Part shown: one piece after another, positions 26,728 through 35,054 of the stretch
How positions within the stretch are numbered: position 1 is the first letter of the stretch
How the letters are laid out: each line of letters starts with the position of its first letter
NCBI RefSeq assembly: GCF_017893945.1
Contig: NZ_CP054257.1
Span: 1,550,001-1,614,000, forward strand
Reading direction: 5' to 3'
Length of the DNA: 64,000 nt
Source of the DNA: Treponema parvum
Lineage (GTDB): Bacteria; Spirochaetota; Spirochaetia; Treponematales; Treponemataceae
The notes under the pieces: generated by a model
The model's input: the letters and a program-made list of their open reading frames with translations, nothing else
What the model was told of the DNA's origin: nothing
Databases searched by the model: none
Made by a program: the position numbers and the translations under genes

Positions 26728-27459
26728 ATGAAATTTCTTTGCGTGTCAGATCAGATCGATCCCCTCGTCTACAGTTCCAACGCTAAAGAACGATTTAAAG
26801 ATATAGACGCAATATTGTGCGCAGGAGATCTTCCGCTGGACTATGTAGATTTTATTGTTTCTACGCTGAACAAGCCTACGTTTTTTATCTTCGGCAATCA
26901 CAACCTGAACGAATTTCACCTGTATCACGGCAGATCCGCCGATGTTCTCGTTCCGGATTTACCTATCCGAAAAAACATCACCCAAACTGTTTTTAAATCA
27001 TTCGGCCACGGAGCCGACTATGTAGGATTTAAAATTTTGCGTGTAAAAGAAATTCCCGTAACCGTAGCGAAAACAAACAAAAAAACGCCCCTTTTGATGG
27101 CGGGAGTTTCCGGTTCCATAAGATACAACAACGGAGTGAATCAATATACAGAATTCCAAATGCTTTTAAAATTGCTGAAACTCATTCCCGGCATGATCAT
27201 AAATAAAATACTTTACGGCCGATACGTCGACATATTTTTAACTCACGCGCCGCCGCGCCACATACATGATCTTGAAGACGACTGCCACAAAGGTTTTAAA
27301 TGTTATAACTGGTTTATAAAAAAATTCAGTCCTCAGTTTATGGTTCACGGTCACATACATCTCTACGACAGCCGTGCTGAAAGAGAAACCTTGTGCGGCA
27401 GGACTAACATAGTAAACGCATTCGGCTGTATAATAATTGATATGCCTGAAAGTATTTAA
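26728..27459 (+). CDS. Calcineurin-like metallophosphoesterase
   Basis: A 243-residue cytoplasmic protein with ordered metallophosphoesterase motifs: VSDQID (first metal Asp; the usual DxH is DxxD here), CAGDLP (GD), FGNHN (GNH), FLTHAPPRH (His) and VHGHIHLY (GHxH). These bind a dinuclear metal centre that hydrolyses phosphomono- or diesters; the substrate is unknown. It starts 18 bases after the TPR gene and its end nearly abuts the ParB-like gene, so the three are likely co-transcribed. The altered first motif may change metal preference. Confidence 0.85.
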   Translation: MKFLCVSDQIDPLVYSSNAKERFKDIDAILCAGDLPLDYVDFIVSTLNKPTFFIFGNHNLNEFHLYHGRSADVLVPDLPIRKNITQTVFKSFGHGADYVGFKILRVKEIPVTVAKTNKKTPLLMAGVSGSIRYNNGVNQYTEFQMLLKLLKLIPGMIINKILYGRYVDIFLTHAPPRHIHDLEDDCHKGFKCYNWFIKKFSPQFMVHGHIHLYDSRAERETLCGRTNIVNAFGCIIIDMPESI

Positions 27460-27472
27460 AGGGAATTTAAAT

Positions 27473-28372
27473 ATGAACGATATGAACTCGGACCGTGATT
27501 TTTCAAAGGCCTATAATAAAGCGCTTGTACATGAAATTCAAAGTCTCTTGAATCCCGGCGAAGCTTCTTTAATATCCTTTGCGGACGTAAAAGAACTTTT
27601 AAAACCGCAAAACGAAAGCTACGAGGGCATAAAAACCGTTCCGGTGGCATCGATAGTCGGAAGCGAAGATCGTTACAGGGATTTCGATAAAGAATTTTTT
27701 CCTAAAAACTTACATTTAAAATCCAGATGGGAAAGTATTGACAACGCGATTAACAGCGGAATAACTCTGCCGCCCATAAACCTGTACGAAGTCGGAGGAT
27801 TGTATTTTGTAAGGGACGGAAATCACCGTGTGTCCGTGGCAAAAGCCCAGGGAATAGAATTTATAGACGCGGAAGTGGTAAGCCTTAAAACCGAAATAAA
27901 ATTAAAGCCGGGACAATCTTATAAAAAGATAAAAAAGCAAGTCATAAACTATGAAAAACGGGTGTTTTATTCGGAGACCGCCTTCGGCGACATAACCGAC
28001 TACTGGTGTCTGGATTTTTCCGCGCCGGGTCAATACGACGTTATTTACAATCACATACTTGCGCATAAAAATTACATGGATCAAAACCATGCCGAAACAA
28101 CAAGTATGCCGGACGTGATCATGTCTTGGTACAAAAGCGTATACATGCCTATCATCCAGCTCATAAGTAAAAAACACATACTCAAGCGCTTTCCCGGAAG
28201 AACGCAAAGCGATTTATATGTGTGGTTTATAAAATATTGGGACGAACTTAAGAAAAAATTCGGCGAAGACTATGCTTTGGATAAAACCGTAACGGAATTT
28301 TCGAAAAAATACGGGATGGGCTTTTTTCAACGTTTAAAAAACATAATGGAACATCTAAGTTTGAAAAAGTAG
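27473..28372 (+). CDS. ParB-like (nuclease-fold) domain protein
   Basis: About 299 residues from ATG 27473, preceded by AAAGGGAATTTAAAT; an earlier in-frame ATG at 27437 would overlap the phosphoesterase gene. The first 140 residues form a ParB/sulfiredoxin-like domain: ASIVGSEDRYRDFDKEFFP, then LYEVGGLYFVRDGNHRVSVAKAQGI, where DGNHRVSVAK matches the 'DGhhR..A.k..G' box. The rest is mostly helical and unassigned, with many aromatic residues. Possible roles are DNA binding or nucleotide-dependent regulation. It is followed by an STAS gene with its own promoter whose -35 box overlaps this gene's last codons. Confidence 0.6.
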   Translation: MNDMNSDRDFSKAYNKALVHEIQSLLNPGEASLISFADVKELLKPQNESYEGIKTVPVASIVGSEDRYRDFDKEFFPKNLHLKSRWESIDNAINSGITLPPINLYEVGGLYFVRDGNHRVSVAKAQGIEFIDAEVVSLKTEIKLKPGQSYKKIKKQVINYEKRVFYSETAFGDITDYWCLDFSAPGQYDVIYNHILAHKNYMDQNHAETTSMPDVIMSWYKSVYMPIIQLISKKHILKRFPGRTQSDLYVWFIKYWDELKKKFGEDYALDKTVTEFSKKYGMGFFQRLKNIMEHLSLKK

Positions 28373-28389
28373 CGGTACCGTGCTATAAT
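28361..28389 (+). promoter_or_regulatory. Consensus promoter of the STAS gene, predicting a leaderless mRNA
   Basis: TTGAAA (28361-28366), 17 bases, TATAAT (28384-28389). The ATG at 28396 begins after exactly six more bases, the expected transcription start. No ribosome site is present between box and start codon. Confidence 0.8.
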
Positions 28390-28395
28390 TTAAGC

Positions 28396-28752
28396 ATGGA
28401 AATGACTATCCGTAAAAGCGGCGAAGTATACATTGTTGACGTACTCGGCGAAATGGATCTGTACAATTCATATAAATTAAAAGATCTCATATCCAAAATG
28501 ATCGAAAAAGATATAAAGGCTTTTGTGATCAATTTGGATAAGGTCGATTATATAGACTCTTCGGGGATCGGAGTTCTTATCTATATATGCACTACCGTAA
28601 AAAAAGCCGATCTTCAGCTTGCGATAACCAACGTGCACGGTTCCGTTCAAAAAGTTATAAGCCTTACTAAATTAAACGTATTTTTTCCCATAGTCGATAC
28701 CGTAGATAATGCGGTTAAAAAATTAAGCGATCCGGATAAAAAAGATGACTGA
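28396..28752 (+). CDS. STAS-domain anti-sigma factor antagonist (SpoIIAA/RsbV-like)
   Basis: A 118-residue single STAS domain. VDYIDSSGIGVLIYI near residue 50 contains the serine that a kinase-type anti-sigma factor phosphorylates in this family. The protein binds its anti-sigma partner when unphosphorylated. The next gene overlaps by eight bases and encodes a GHKL ATPase, the expected partner. The strong promoter has the start codon at the predicted transcription start. What sigma factor or output the pair controls is not visible here. Confidence 0.9.
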   Translation: MEMTIRKSGEVYIVDVLGEMDLYNSYKLKDLISKMIEKDIKAFVINLDKVDYIDSSGIGVLIYICTTVKKADLQLAITNVHGSVQKVISLTKLNVFFPIVDTVDNAVKKLSDPDKKDD

Positions 28753-29260
28753 AATCCGTTGTAACTCAAACGATCCCTTGTTTGACAAAACAAACATGCT
28801 GAAAAAGGAATTTCCGTCCGATTGGCGACGAATCAGATATTTTACGCTTTTAATAGTTCAGTCGGCGCCGTTTCAGGGCGAAGAGATGGCCATACTTGAG
28901 CAGCAAGTATGCGAGATAATAAAAAATGCGATAAAACACGGCAATAAATGTGATCTTACAAAAAAAATAACCGTCTATTATTCTTTCAGCAGCTCTCACG
29001 CCCATCTGATCGTAGAAGACGAAGGCGAAGGATTTAAAGAACTTGAAAAATGGAACGAGTTTAACAAAAACCGCCGCCGCGCCCTTGAAGCAAACGATCT
29101 TAAGGTGCTCGCAGACTATGTTTCTTTTAAGACAGAAGAAAGCGCCTCCGATGACGGAGGTAACGCCCTTTTTGCCGCATTGGAATTTTGGAACGAAGGA
29201 ATAGCGTTTAACGAAAAAAGAAACTCTATTGCTATGTACAAAACCTATCCCCAAAAATGA
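28745..29260 (+). CDS. GHKL ATPase, RsbW-like anti-sigma/serine kinase partner
   Basis: A 171-residue protein with a Bergerat ATP-binding fold. VCEIIKNAIKHGNK holds the N-box, LIVEDEGEGFKEL the G1 box, and DDGGNALFAALEFW a C-terminal glycine region. It lacks a His phospho-acceptor domain, so it is a stand-alone kinase of the anti-sigma type. The eight-base overlap with the STAS gene supports partner switching between the two. The insertion around residues 100-125 (basic, KNRRRALEAND) is unusual. The target is unknown. Confidence 0.82.
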   Translation: MTEIRCNSNDPLFDKTNMLKKEFPSDWRRIRYFTLLIVQSAPFQGEEMAILEQQVCEIIKNAIKHGNKCDLTKKITVYYSFSSSHAHLIVEDEGEGFKELEKWNEFNKNRRRALEANDLKVLADYVSFKTEESASDDGGNALFAALEFWNEGIAFNEKRNSIAMYKTYPQK

Positions 29261-29279
29261 TAATCGGTAGCTGATGATT

Positions 29280-29903
29280 TTACTTTGTAAAAGAAATATG
29301 TTTCGTTAATATTTCCTTTATTTCTTCGGATTTTTTTTGCTTTAGCAACTTGATTATTTTTCTGTGTTCACAGATATAAGAAGGGCTATTTATCATATAA
29401 TTTGACATATCGTCCGAAAAATTAAAAAGATTGGTCAAAGGAATCGTCTTGATCAGATGAAATAGTTTTTTATTATTGCTTGCTTCTATCAGTAAACTAT
29501 GAAATTTAATATCATCCTTTACGCATTCCTTGGCGTTTTTACTTTTTGAATGACTTTCTAGAGAATCGCAAGTTGCCAGCATTTTTTTTTCAAAATCTTC
29601 CGAAAACCCATTTTTCAAAATCAATTCAACCGCTAAATTTTCCATGGCGAGACGTATTTGATAATATTCTTTGATTTCATTGGCAGACAACTTTTTTACG
29701 AAGGTTCCTCGTCTGGGTATAGTTACAACCAGATTTTCACTTTCAAGTTTTAAAAAAGCTTCTTTAATAGGAGTCATGCTTACATGATTTTCTTCCGCTA
29801 TTTTATCAAAAAACAGCCTTTCATTCGGTGCATATCTTCCAGAAAGTATATCTTCCCTAATAATGTCATGGAGTTTTTCTCCTATAGTGGCGCTAAGCGA
29901 CAT
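29280..29903 (-). CDS. GntR-family (FadR/FCD subgroup) transcriptional regulator
   Basis: A 207-residue repressor-type protein. The winged helix-turn-helix is at residues about 10-70 (LHDIIREDILSGRYAPNERLFF, VSMTPIKEAFLKLESENLV, IPRRGTFVKKL). The FCD ligand domain starts at IKEYYQIRLAMENLAVELIL, with metal-type residues in DIKFHSLLIEAS. FCD regulators respond to small carboxylic or sugar acids. It is downstream of, and on the same strand as, the ABC/UlaG operon and separated from it by a terminator, so it is probably the regulator of that operon. GAGGGG precedes ATG 29903. Confidence 0.9.
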   Translation of the reverse strand: MSLSATIGEKLHDIIREDILSGRYAPNERLFFDKIAEENHVSMTPIKEAFLKLESENLVVTIPRRGTFVKKLSANEIKEYYQIRLAMENLAVELILKNGFSEDFEKKMLATCDSLESHSKSKNAKECVKDDIKFHSLLIEASNNKKLFHLIKTIPLTNLFNFSDDMSNYMINSPSYICEHRKIIKLLKQKKSEEIKEILTKHISFTK

Positions 29904-29953
29904 TTTCCCCTCGATGCTACAGAGAATGTAAATATGAATTACAGACCGGCTCT

Positions 29954-29980
29954 AAAAACCCGGTTGGCGTTCGGAACCGG
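29954..29980 (-). terminator. Intrinsic terminator of the ABC/ulaG operon
   Basis: On the minus strand CCGGTT (29980-29975) pairs with AACCGG (29965-29960), followed by a short T-run (29958-29954). It ends the operon about 270 bases past the ulaG stop, ahead of the GntR gene. The rest of the 349-base gap (29904-30252) holds the hairpin pair at 30176-30235 and a CTGTCG/CGACAG inverted repeat at 30052-30069. Confidence 0.6.
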
Positions 29981-30175
29981 CCGATAAGTTTTACGATAAG
30001 CTGCTGTACTAAAAAGGCCTATAATAAAACTTCGCGCATACACACAGCAGACTGTCGAAAAAACGACAGATTCTTTAGACAGCTCCTATGTATTCAATGT
30101 CGTTTATATTACAATCTATTCAATTATAAGTCCATCCCTTATAAATTGCCGTGAGAAAATAGACGCTTATCGTCC

Positions 30176-30235
30176 GTGCGCAAAGAGCGCACAAAATCAA
30201 CAGCCTCCAAAATTAATATTTTGTTCGGCTGTTGA
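30176..30235 (-). repeat. Two-hairpin 3' element, copy 2 (after ulaG)
   Basis: GTGCGC (30176-30181) pairs perfectly with GCGCAC (30187-30192). TCAACAGCC (30197-30205) pairs with GGCTGTTGA (30227-30235), with inner stem CAAAAT/ATTTTG (30208-30213, 30218-30223). Compared with copy 1 at 1209-1269, the outer stem base T-A changes to C-G on both arms, so the pairing is conserved while sequence drifts. Confidence 0.7.
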
Positions 30236-30252
30236 ATTTTAAAGGATCCTAT

Positions 30253-31329
30253 TTAAATTTTATTGTTGTCTTCCAATGTGTAGGAAGCTTTTTGCCAGTT
30301 CATCCTTTCTTGCCAATCGGGATATTTATAGTTTCCTTTATCTTTATCGTCAGGATATATAAATTTGGCACCGGTCTTTAGTAAAATGGTCTTCATCGTA
30401 GGATCGTTTTCTTGTACCACTTTTTCCAATGTTTCCGCCGGTAAGTATGTACACGCCCAATTATCATAATGATCCGGTATGATATACTTACTTCCCATGG
30501 CTTTACCGACTCTATATGCATCGAACGGAGTTAATTTATCGTAAGAACCAGAGGGATTATGACCGAGATTTAAAACCGTCACATCGATTTTATTTCTTTG
30601 GCCGACTCCGTAAAATCCGTTGTGATAAATTCCATCTCCGATAAAAGCAATGCTTCCGGCTTCATTTTTAAAAATAAAAGTTACGGCAACATCGTCCATT
30701 GTAGGCTTAAACGAATTTTCTTTTCCCAAGCCATAAGTAGTACGAAGAGCATTTATATCGAAATTCTTTTCAATTTTTACCGTCATATTATGGTATTTTA
30801 ATTCATCGCCGGGACGTACTTCAACAATCCTATCTTCCGGGACGCCCCAGTTTCTTAAAATCATACAAGTAACTTTAGGGCCTACAAATTTCGATTTGGT
30901 CGTCTCCAGCAATGCTTTTACGGAATATATGTCACAGTGATCGCAATGATGGTGAGTCATAAAATATGCATCCATTCGATGAAATTTATAAATATCGACA
31001 ATTTGCGGATTAATGCGCATCCAATGTAAATAATCGGCACCGGTATTTTTACAATCGCCACTATTTTCATAACGAGTTACGATAGACGGTCCTGCGTAAT
31101 TATCGATTAAAAAAACTTCCGTTCCAACTTTCATTGCCCATGAGGGGCCTCCCAGCCACCATAAACAAAATTTATTCGCAGGAACTTTTTCATTTTTTAT
31201 TTGATAATTGATATATGTACCCCATGCAGGACAGGTTTCTTCAAGCCATGTTTGTCTGTCTATCTTCCTGTCCGTAAGCATGTAAGTCGATTCCATTACG
31301 CCCCATTCATCATATTTTTTTTCGCTCAT
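30253..31329 (-). CDS. ulaG: UlaG-like metallo-beta-lactamase-fold lactonase
   Basis: A 358-residue cytoplasmic protein that matches L-ascorbate-6-phosphate lactonase UlaG along its length. It shows TWLEETCPAWGTYINYQI, FCLWWLGG, the metal motif THHHCDHCDI (THxHxDH type), FVGPKVTC..NWGVPEDRIVEVRPGD, FIGDGIYHN, DHYDNWACTY and the C-terminal YPDDKDKGNYKYP. UlaG opens the lactone ring of ascorbate-6-phosphate using a divalent metal. Here it follows a ribose-type ABC importer instead of the usual PTS UlaABC, so the true substrate may be another sugar-acid lactone. It starts one base after the binding-protein gene stop region. Confidence 0.82.
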   Translation of the reverse strand: MSEKKYDEWGVMESTYMLTDRKIDRQTWLEETCPAWGTYINYQIKNEKVPANKFCLWWLGGPSWAMKVGTEVFLIDNYAGPSIVTRYENSGDCKNTGADYLHWMRINPQIVDIYKFHRMDAYFMTHHHCDHCDIYSVKALLETTKSKFVGPKVTCMILRNWGVPEDRIVEVRPGDELKYHNMTVKIEKNFDINALRTTYGLGKENSFKPTMDDVAVTFIFKNEAGSIAFIGDGIYHNGFYGVGQRNKIDVTVLNLGHNPSGSYDKLTPFDAYRVGKAMGSKYIIPDHYDNWACTYLPAETLEKVVQENDPTMKTILLKTGAKFIYPDDKDKGNYKYPDWQERMNWQKASYTLEDNNKI

Positions 31330-31330
31330 T

Positions 31331-32356
31331 TCATTCTCCTGTTATTCCCGCTTTGTCCAGAATCTTTTTTATATTGGCGTCGGTTATCAGCAGACTGTAG
31401 ACATCCTTCTTTGCAAGATTTTGTTTTGTAATTATTTTTACCGGTGTTTCAATAAATTTCGACTTAGTAACCGAGCCGGACATAACTTCGTGTAATGCGT
31501 ATACTCCCATATACCCTTGGTTGTAGGGATCTTGAACAATCAATGCATCCATAAATCCTTCCATAAATAAAGAAAATTCGTCGGGAGAAGCGTCAAATGA
31601 AACGAGTTTTATCTTTCCCTTCATATCGCGTTGCCTTAAAATCTGTGCCGCTCCTGTTCCTCCGGCATCCTGTGCGGCATAAATTCCTACGACATCGGGA
31701 TTTCCTGTAAGCATGTCCGAAGTGATATTCATTGCCTTTGCGACATCACCGTAGGCGAACTGTACCGGAAGAACTTTTATCTTAGGATATTGTTTTTTGA
31801 TTTGATCTCTGAATCCGTCTTCTCTTGCTCGCCCCGTCTCGGAAGTAGGATCTACACCGATATCGATTACAGTCCCTTTTTCCCCTATAAGTTTGGCCAG
31901 AGTATCGGCGGCCATAGAACCGGCTAAATAGTTATCCGTTGCGACATGCGCTTTTACGACTTCGGAATTAATACCTGAATTGACGGTAATCACGGCAGCA
32001 CCTTTTGCGATAGCGTCTTCTATAGGTTTTTTAAGAGCTTTTTGATCGGTGACGGCAATCATTATTCCGTCCGGTTTGGATGTTAAAACATCATTAAAGA
32101 TATTAATTTGCGTCGTTACATCCGCACCTGAAGAGGGGCCTTGGAATTTAACCTCTTTATATCCTAATTCTTTTGCTGCTGCTTTTGCGCCGTTGTAAAT
32201 GTTGACCCAAAATTGAGAACTTGTAGTCTTTGGAATAAGAACGAGAGTCTTATCGGAATTAGACATTTGTGCTTTTTCAACATCGGTAGAACCGCGAGAA
32301 AATACGAAAGACGTTGAAACCATAGCCATACAAAAAAGTACTAACAATTTTTTCAT
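31331..32356 (-). CDS. Ribose/galactose-type ABC transporter substrate-binding protein
   Basis: About 341 residues from ATG 32356 (GGAG six bases upstream; a TTG at 32371 is rejected). The signal peptide is MKKLLVLFCMAMVSTSFVFS, followed by RGST. The mature part is a periplasmic-binding fold of the RbsB class: KTLVLIPKTTSSQFWVNIYNGA, SKPDGIMIAVTDQKAL, AVITVNSGI, HVATDNYLAGSMAADTL and VDPTSETGRAREDGFRD. It captures a pentose, sugar acid or autoinducer-like sugar for the permease upstream. A hairpin (32370-32386) just ahead of its ribosome site may raise its expression. Confidence 0.92.
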   Translation of the reverse strand: MKKLLVLFCMAMVSTSFVFSRGSTDVEKAQMSNSDKTLVLIPKTTSSQFWVNIYNGAKAAAKELGYKEVKFQGPSSGADVTTQINIFNDVLTSKPDGIMIAVTDQKALKKPIEDAIAKGAAVITVNSGINSEVVKAHVATDNYLAGSMAADTLAKLIGEKGTVIDIGVDPTSETGRAREDGFRDQIKKQYPKIKVLPVQFAYGDVAKAMNITSDMLTGNPDVVGIYAAQDAGGTGAAQILRQRDMKGKIKLVSFDASPDEFSLFMEGFMDALIVQDPYNQGYMGVYALHEVMSGSVTKSKFIETPVKIITKQNLAKKDVYSLLITDANIKKILDKAGITGE

Positions 32357-32369
32357 CTTTATCTCCTTC

Positions 32370-32386
32370 AAAAGGCAATGCCTTTT
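32370..32386 (-). promoter_or_regulatory. Intercistronic hairpin ahead of the binding-protein gene
   Basis: A perfect 8-bp inverted repeat around one base (AAAAGGCA-A-TGCCTTTT) in the 32-base gap between permease and binding-protein genes, 6-8 bases before GGAG. It could be an mRNA processing or stability element, or a protein-binding site. Confidence 0.5.
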
Positions 32387-32388
32387 AT

Positions 32389-33366
32389 TTAACTTATTGA
32401 ATTGGTACTGTTTCTTATTCTATCGAGGTATACGGTAAGAATAATTATTGCACCTATTGTTACCTGCTGCCAATATGCATCTACGTTGATAACATTTAAT
32501 CCGTTACGCATTGTTGCAATAAGCAAGGCGCCTATTAAAGAACCCCACACGTTTCCCACTCCTCCGGACATCGATGTTCCGCCTAAAACCACAGATGCGA
32601 TTGCATCAAGTTCATAACCGTTGCCGCTGCCCGGCTGTCCAGAACCTATGCGTGACAGTTCCGTTAGCCCCGCCAACCCGGCCGTTATTCCTGCAACTAT
32701 ATATATAAAAATGAGCTGTTTTTTTATATCGATTCCGGATAAAAACGATGCTTCCGTATTGCTGCCTATCGCATAGGTATATCTTCCGCGTTTTGTTTTG
32801 ATAAGAATAAAAAAACAAAATACATACAAAAAGAATACAGTTATAGTCGAAATGGGAATCCCTAAAAATTTTGATTGACCAAGAAAATCGCTTCCTTTCG
32901 CAAGTTGATAAACGGGAATTCCTCCTGTAATAATAAGAGCGATCCCTCTTGCGATCTGCATCATTCCCAACGTTGCCACAAACGGCGGTAGTTTTAAATA
33001 TCCGATAACAATTCCATTTATTGTTCCGATACAACATCCTAAAAGCAAACCGACGCCAATCCCTGAAAAAACGGAATCAGTAGATGCCATTACCATAGCG
33101 GAAACAACGGAAGTAAGAGCGACAACGGAACCTGCATCAAGCCCTATACCGCCGCTTATAATTACAAATGTTTGTCCGGCAGCAAGCATTGCGATAACCG
33201 AGGCTTGAATCGTTATTGCCGTTAAATTTGAAATAGTAAAAAAATGAGGAGAGAAAAGGCCGAATATGATGCACATTAACAACAAAAGTACGAAAATAAA
33301 AAGAATCTGGTTGTTTAAGATCTTTTTACCGTATTTGAAAACATTATTATTGCCAATAGTCATCAT
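32389..33366 (-). CDS. Ribose/galactose-type ABC transporter permease (RbsC-like)
   Basis: A 325-residue integral membrane protein with eight to ten hydrophobic segments. Family motifs seen are AGQTFVIISGGIGLDAGSVVAL (near residue 65), GIGLLLGCCIGTINGIVIGYLKLPPFVATLGMM-type segments, SGIDIKKQLIFIYIVAGITAGLAG and ELDAIASVVLGGTSMSGGVGNVWGSLIGAL (listed in parts). It forms the homodimeric channel of the importer. The start ATG overlaps the ATPase stop (33363-33366, ATGA). Confidence 0.93.
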   Translation of the reverse strand: MMTIGNNNVFKYGKKILNNQILFIFVLLLLMCIIFGLFSPHFFTISNLTAITIQASVIAMLAAGQTFVIISGGIGLDAGSVVALTSVVSAMVMASTDSVFSGIGVGLLLGCCIGTINGIVIGYLKLPPFVATLGMMQIARGIALIITGGIPVYQLAKGSDFLGQSKFLGIPISTITVFFLYVFCFFILIKTKRGRYTYAIGSNTEASFLSGIDIKKQLIFIYIVAGITAGLAGLTELSRIGSGQPGSGNGYELDAIASVVLGGTSMSGGVGNVWGSLIGALLIATMRNGLNVINVDAYWQQVTIGAIIILTVYLDRIRNSTNSIS

Positions 33367-34901
33367 ACTACCTCCGTAACTTTTTTTCCTGCAAATGCGG
33401 TTTCCATTATACGTTCCTTTACAGCTTTGGCGCCGTCCATATCACCTATAATCTCTCCGTCATAAACGATAAGTATTCGATCCGCAAGTTGCACTATTTC
33501 GTTTATTTCGGAAGATATTAAAAGTATTCCGTTATTATTTTTTTTAGAATAATCCAAAATCACTTTATGAACTTCCTCAACTGCCCCGACATCTATGCCT
33601 TGCGTCGGTTCATCCAATATGAGAACCTTGGAATCGGCAAAAATCCATTTACCGAAAACCACTTTTTGTTGATTTCCTCCCGATAAATTCTTTACTTTTG
33701 CCTTTATACTTGCAGTTTTAATATTCAATTTTTCAACTGTGGCTCGCACAACGTCCCGCTCAAGCCTTAACCCGAGAATTCCATTTCTAATAATCTTTTT
33801 TAATCCCGGAAGCGTCATGTTTTCACTGACCGACATGGAAAGCGCCAAACCGTTTTTTAATCTATCCTCCGTTAGAAAACCTAATCCCTGTTTTATGGCC
33901 TCTTTAGGAGAATTTATTTCAGTTTCTTTTCCATCAATAAAAAGCGCCCCGCTTGTAATTTTATCAATGCCGAAAATTGCTCTTGCAATTTCCGTTTTCC
34001 CGGCGCCCATTAAACCGTACAGGCCTACTATTTCACCCTCTCTGATTTTAAAACTTATGTTTTTTAATCCTGTTTTTCGTACACATACGTTCTTCAATTC
34101 AAGAAGAATTTTGCGGGTTTTAAAATCGGAAGTATCATTATTTTTTCTCTCAATAAAATCTATTTCTTTACCGACCATCATTTTAACCAATTCATGAATG
34201 CCGACGTCTTTGACATTTTTTGTGCCGACTATTTTTCCGTCCTTCATAACCGTCACACGGTCGCCGATTTGATTTAATTCGTCAATTCTATGTGAGATAT
34301 AAATGATTCCCACCCCTCGGGAAACAAGATTGCGTATAAGGGCAAAAAGGACAGCCGTTTCTTTTTTTGTTAATGCGGATGTAGGCTCATCCATAATTAG
34401 AATCTTTGAATTAAAACTAAGAGCCTTTGCAATTTCAATTATTTGTTTTTGTGAAATACTGAGCTGTATAAGTTTTTCTTTTACGTCGATGTTGTGCACA
34501 TCCATTAAATTAAGCAGCTCGTTTGCTTTTTCATATAGATAGTCATAATCGATACATACGCCTTGTAATTTTTCCCTTCCCAAAAAAATATTTTCGGCGA
34601 CAGATAAATGCGGAACTTGGCTGAAATGTTGATGTATTATTGCTATACCGTGCTGCTGGGCGTCTTTTGTTGTTTTTATGTTGACTTCGTTTCCGTCTAT
34701 TAAAATTTTACCTTTATCTTTTTCATAACAGCCGGAAAGGATCTTCATGAGGGTTGATTTTCCGGCGCCGTTCGCCCCCATTAAAACATGAACTTCTCCC
34801 TTTTTGAGATAAAAGTCCGCATTATCAAGCGCTCTAACCCCGGAAAAAGATTTGGAAATGTTTTTCATTTCAAGAAGATACTGCGAGCTAATTTGATCCA
34901 T
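33363..34901 (-). CDS. Ribose/galactose-type ABC transporter ATPase (RbsA/MglA-like, two ABC domains)
   Basis: A 512-residue cytoplasmic ATPase with two tandem ABC cassettes. The first has Walker A GANGAGKST, the signature region LSISQKQIIEIAKAL and Walker B ILIMDEPTSAL. The second has GLMGAGKTE, the signature LSGGNQQKVVFGKW and VLILDEPTQGID. The degenerate first signature and Walker A of the second are typical of sugar CUT2 ATPases. ATG 34901 has AAGGAGGT nine bases upstream; a TTG at 34907 is too close to it. It is first in the operon ATPase-permease-binding protein-UlaG, driven by the promoter at 35026-35054. Confidence 0.94.
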   Translation of the reverse strand: MDQISSQYLLEMKNISKSFSGVRALDNADFYLKKGEVHVLMGANGAGKSTLMKILSGCYEKDKGKILIDGNEVNIKTTKDAQQHGIAIIHQHFSQVPHLSVAENIFLGREKLQGVCIDYDYLYEKANELLNLMDVHNIDVKEKLIQLSISQKQIIEIAKALSFNSKILIMDEPTSALTKKETAVLFALIRNLVSRGVGIIYISHRIDELNQIGDRVTVMKDGKIVGTKNVKDVGIHELVKMMVGKEIDFIERKNNDTSDFKTRKILLELKNVCVRKTGLKNISFKIREGEIVGLYGLMGAGKTEIARAIFGIDKITSGALFIDGKETEINSPKEAIKQGLGFLTEDRLKNGLALSMSVSENMTLPGLKKIIRNGILGLRLERDVVRATVEKLNIKTASIKAKVKNLSGGNQQKVVFGKWIFADSKVLILDEPTQGIDVGAVEEVHKVILDYSKKNNNGILLISSEINEIVQLADRILIVYDGEIIGDMDGAKAVKERIMETAFAGKKVTEVV

Positions 34902-34920
34902 TTTCAAACTACCTCCTTAT

Positions 34921-34964
34921 AAAACGGCGTACGAGGAAATTTCGATTTCCGAGTAGGCCGTTTT
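34921..34964 (-). promoter_or_regulatory. Nested hairpin in the 5' leader of the ABC/ulaG operon
   Basis: An outer stem AAAACGGC (34921-34928) pairs with GCCGTTTT (34957-34964). Inside, GGAAAT (34935-34940) pairs with ATTTCC (34945-34950) across TTCG. It sits within the roughly 120-base leader, five bases before the ribosome site, so folding could control translation. Confidence 0.55.
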
Positions 34965-35025
34965 CGTGCGCTCTTTTTTAATACATCTAAACCGCACACT
35001 TTAATCTTTAATTCATCCTTAAATA

Positions 35026-35054
35026 ATTCTAAGACCCGAATACGGATTTGTCAA
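35026..35054 (-). promoter_or_regulatory. Sigma70-type promoter of the ABC/ulaG operon
   Basis: On the minus strand TTGACA (35054-35049), 17 bases, then TAGAAT (35031-35026). Overlapping and upstream of the -35 box (35053-35082) is a tandem palindromic AT block, two copies of TTTTTTCGAAAAA, a possible operator or UP-like element. Confidence 0.75.
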
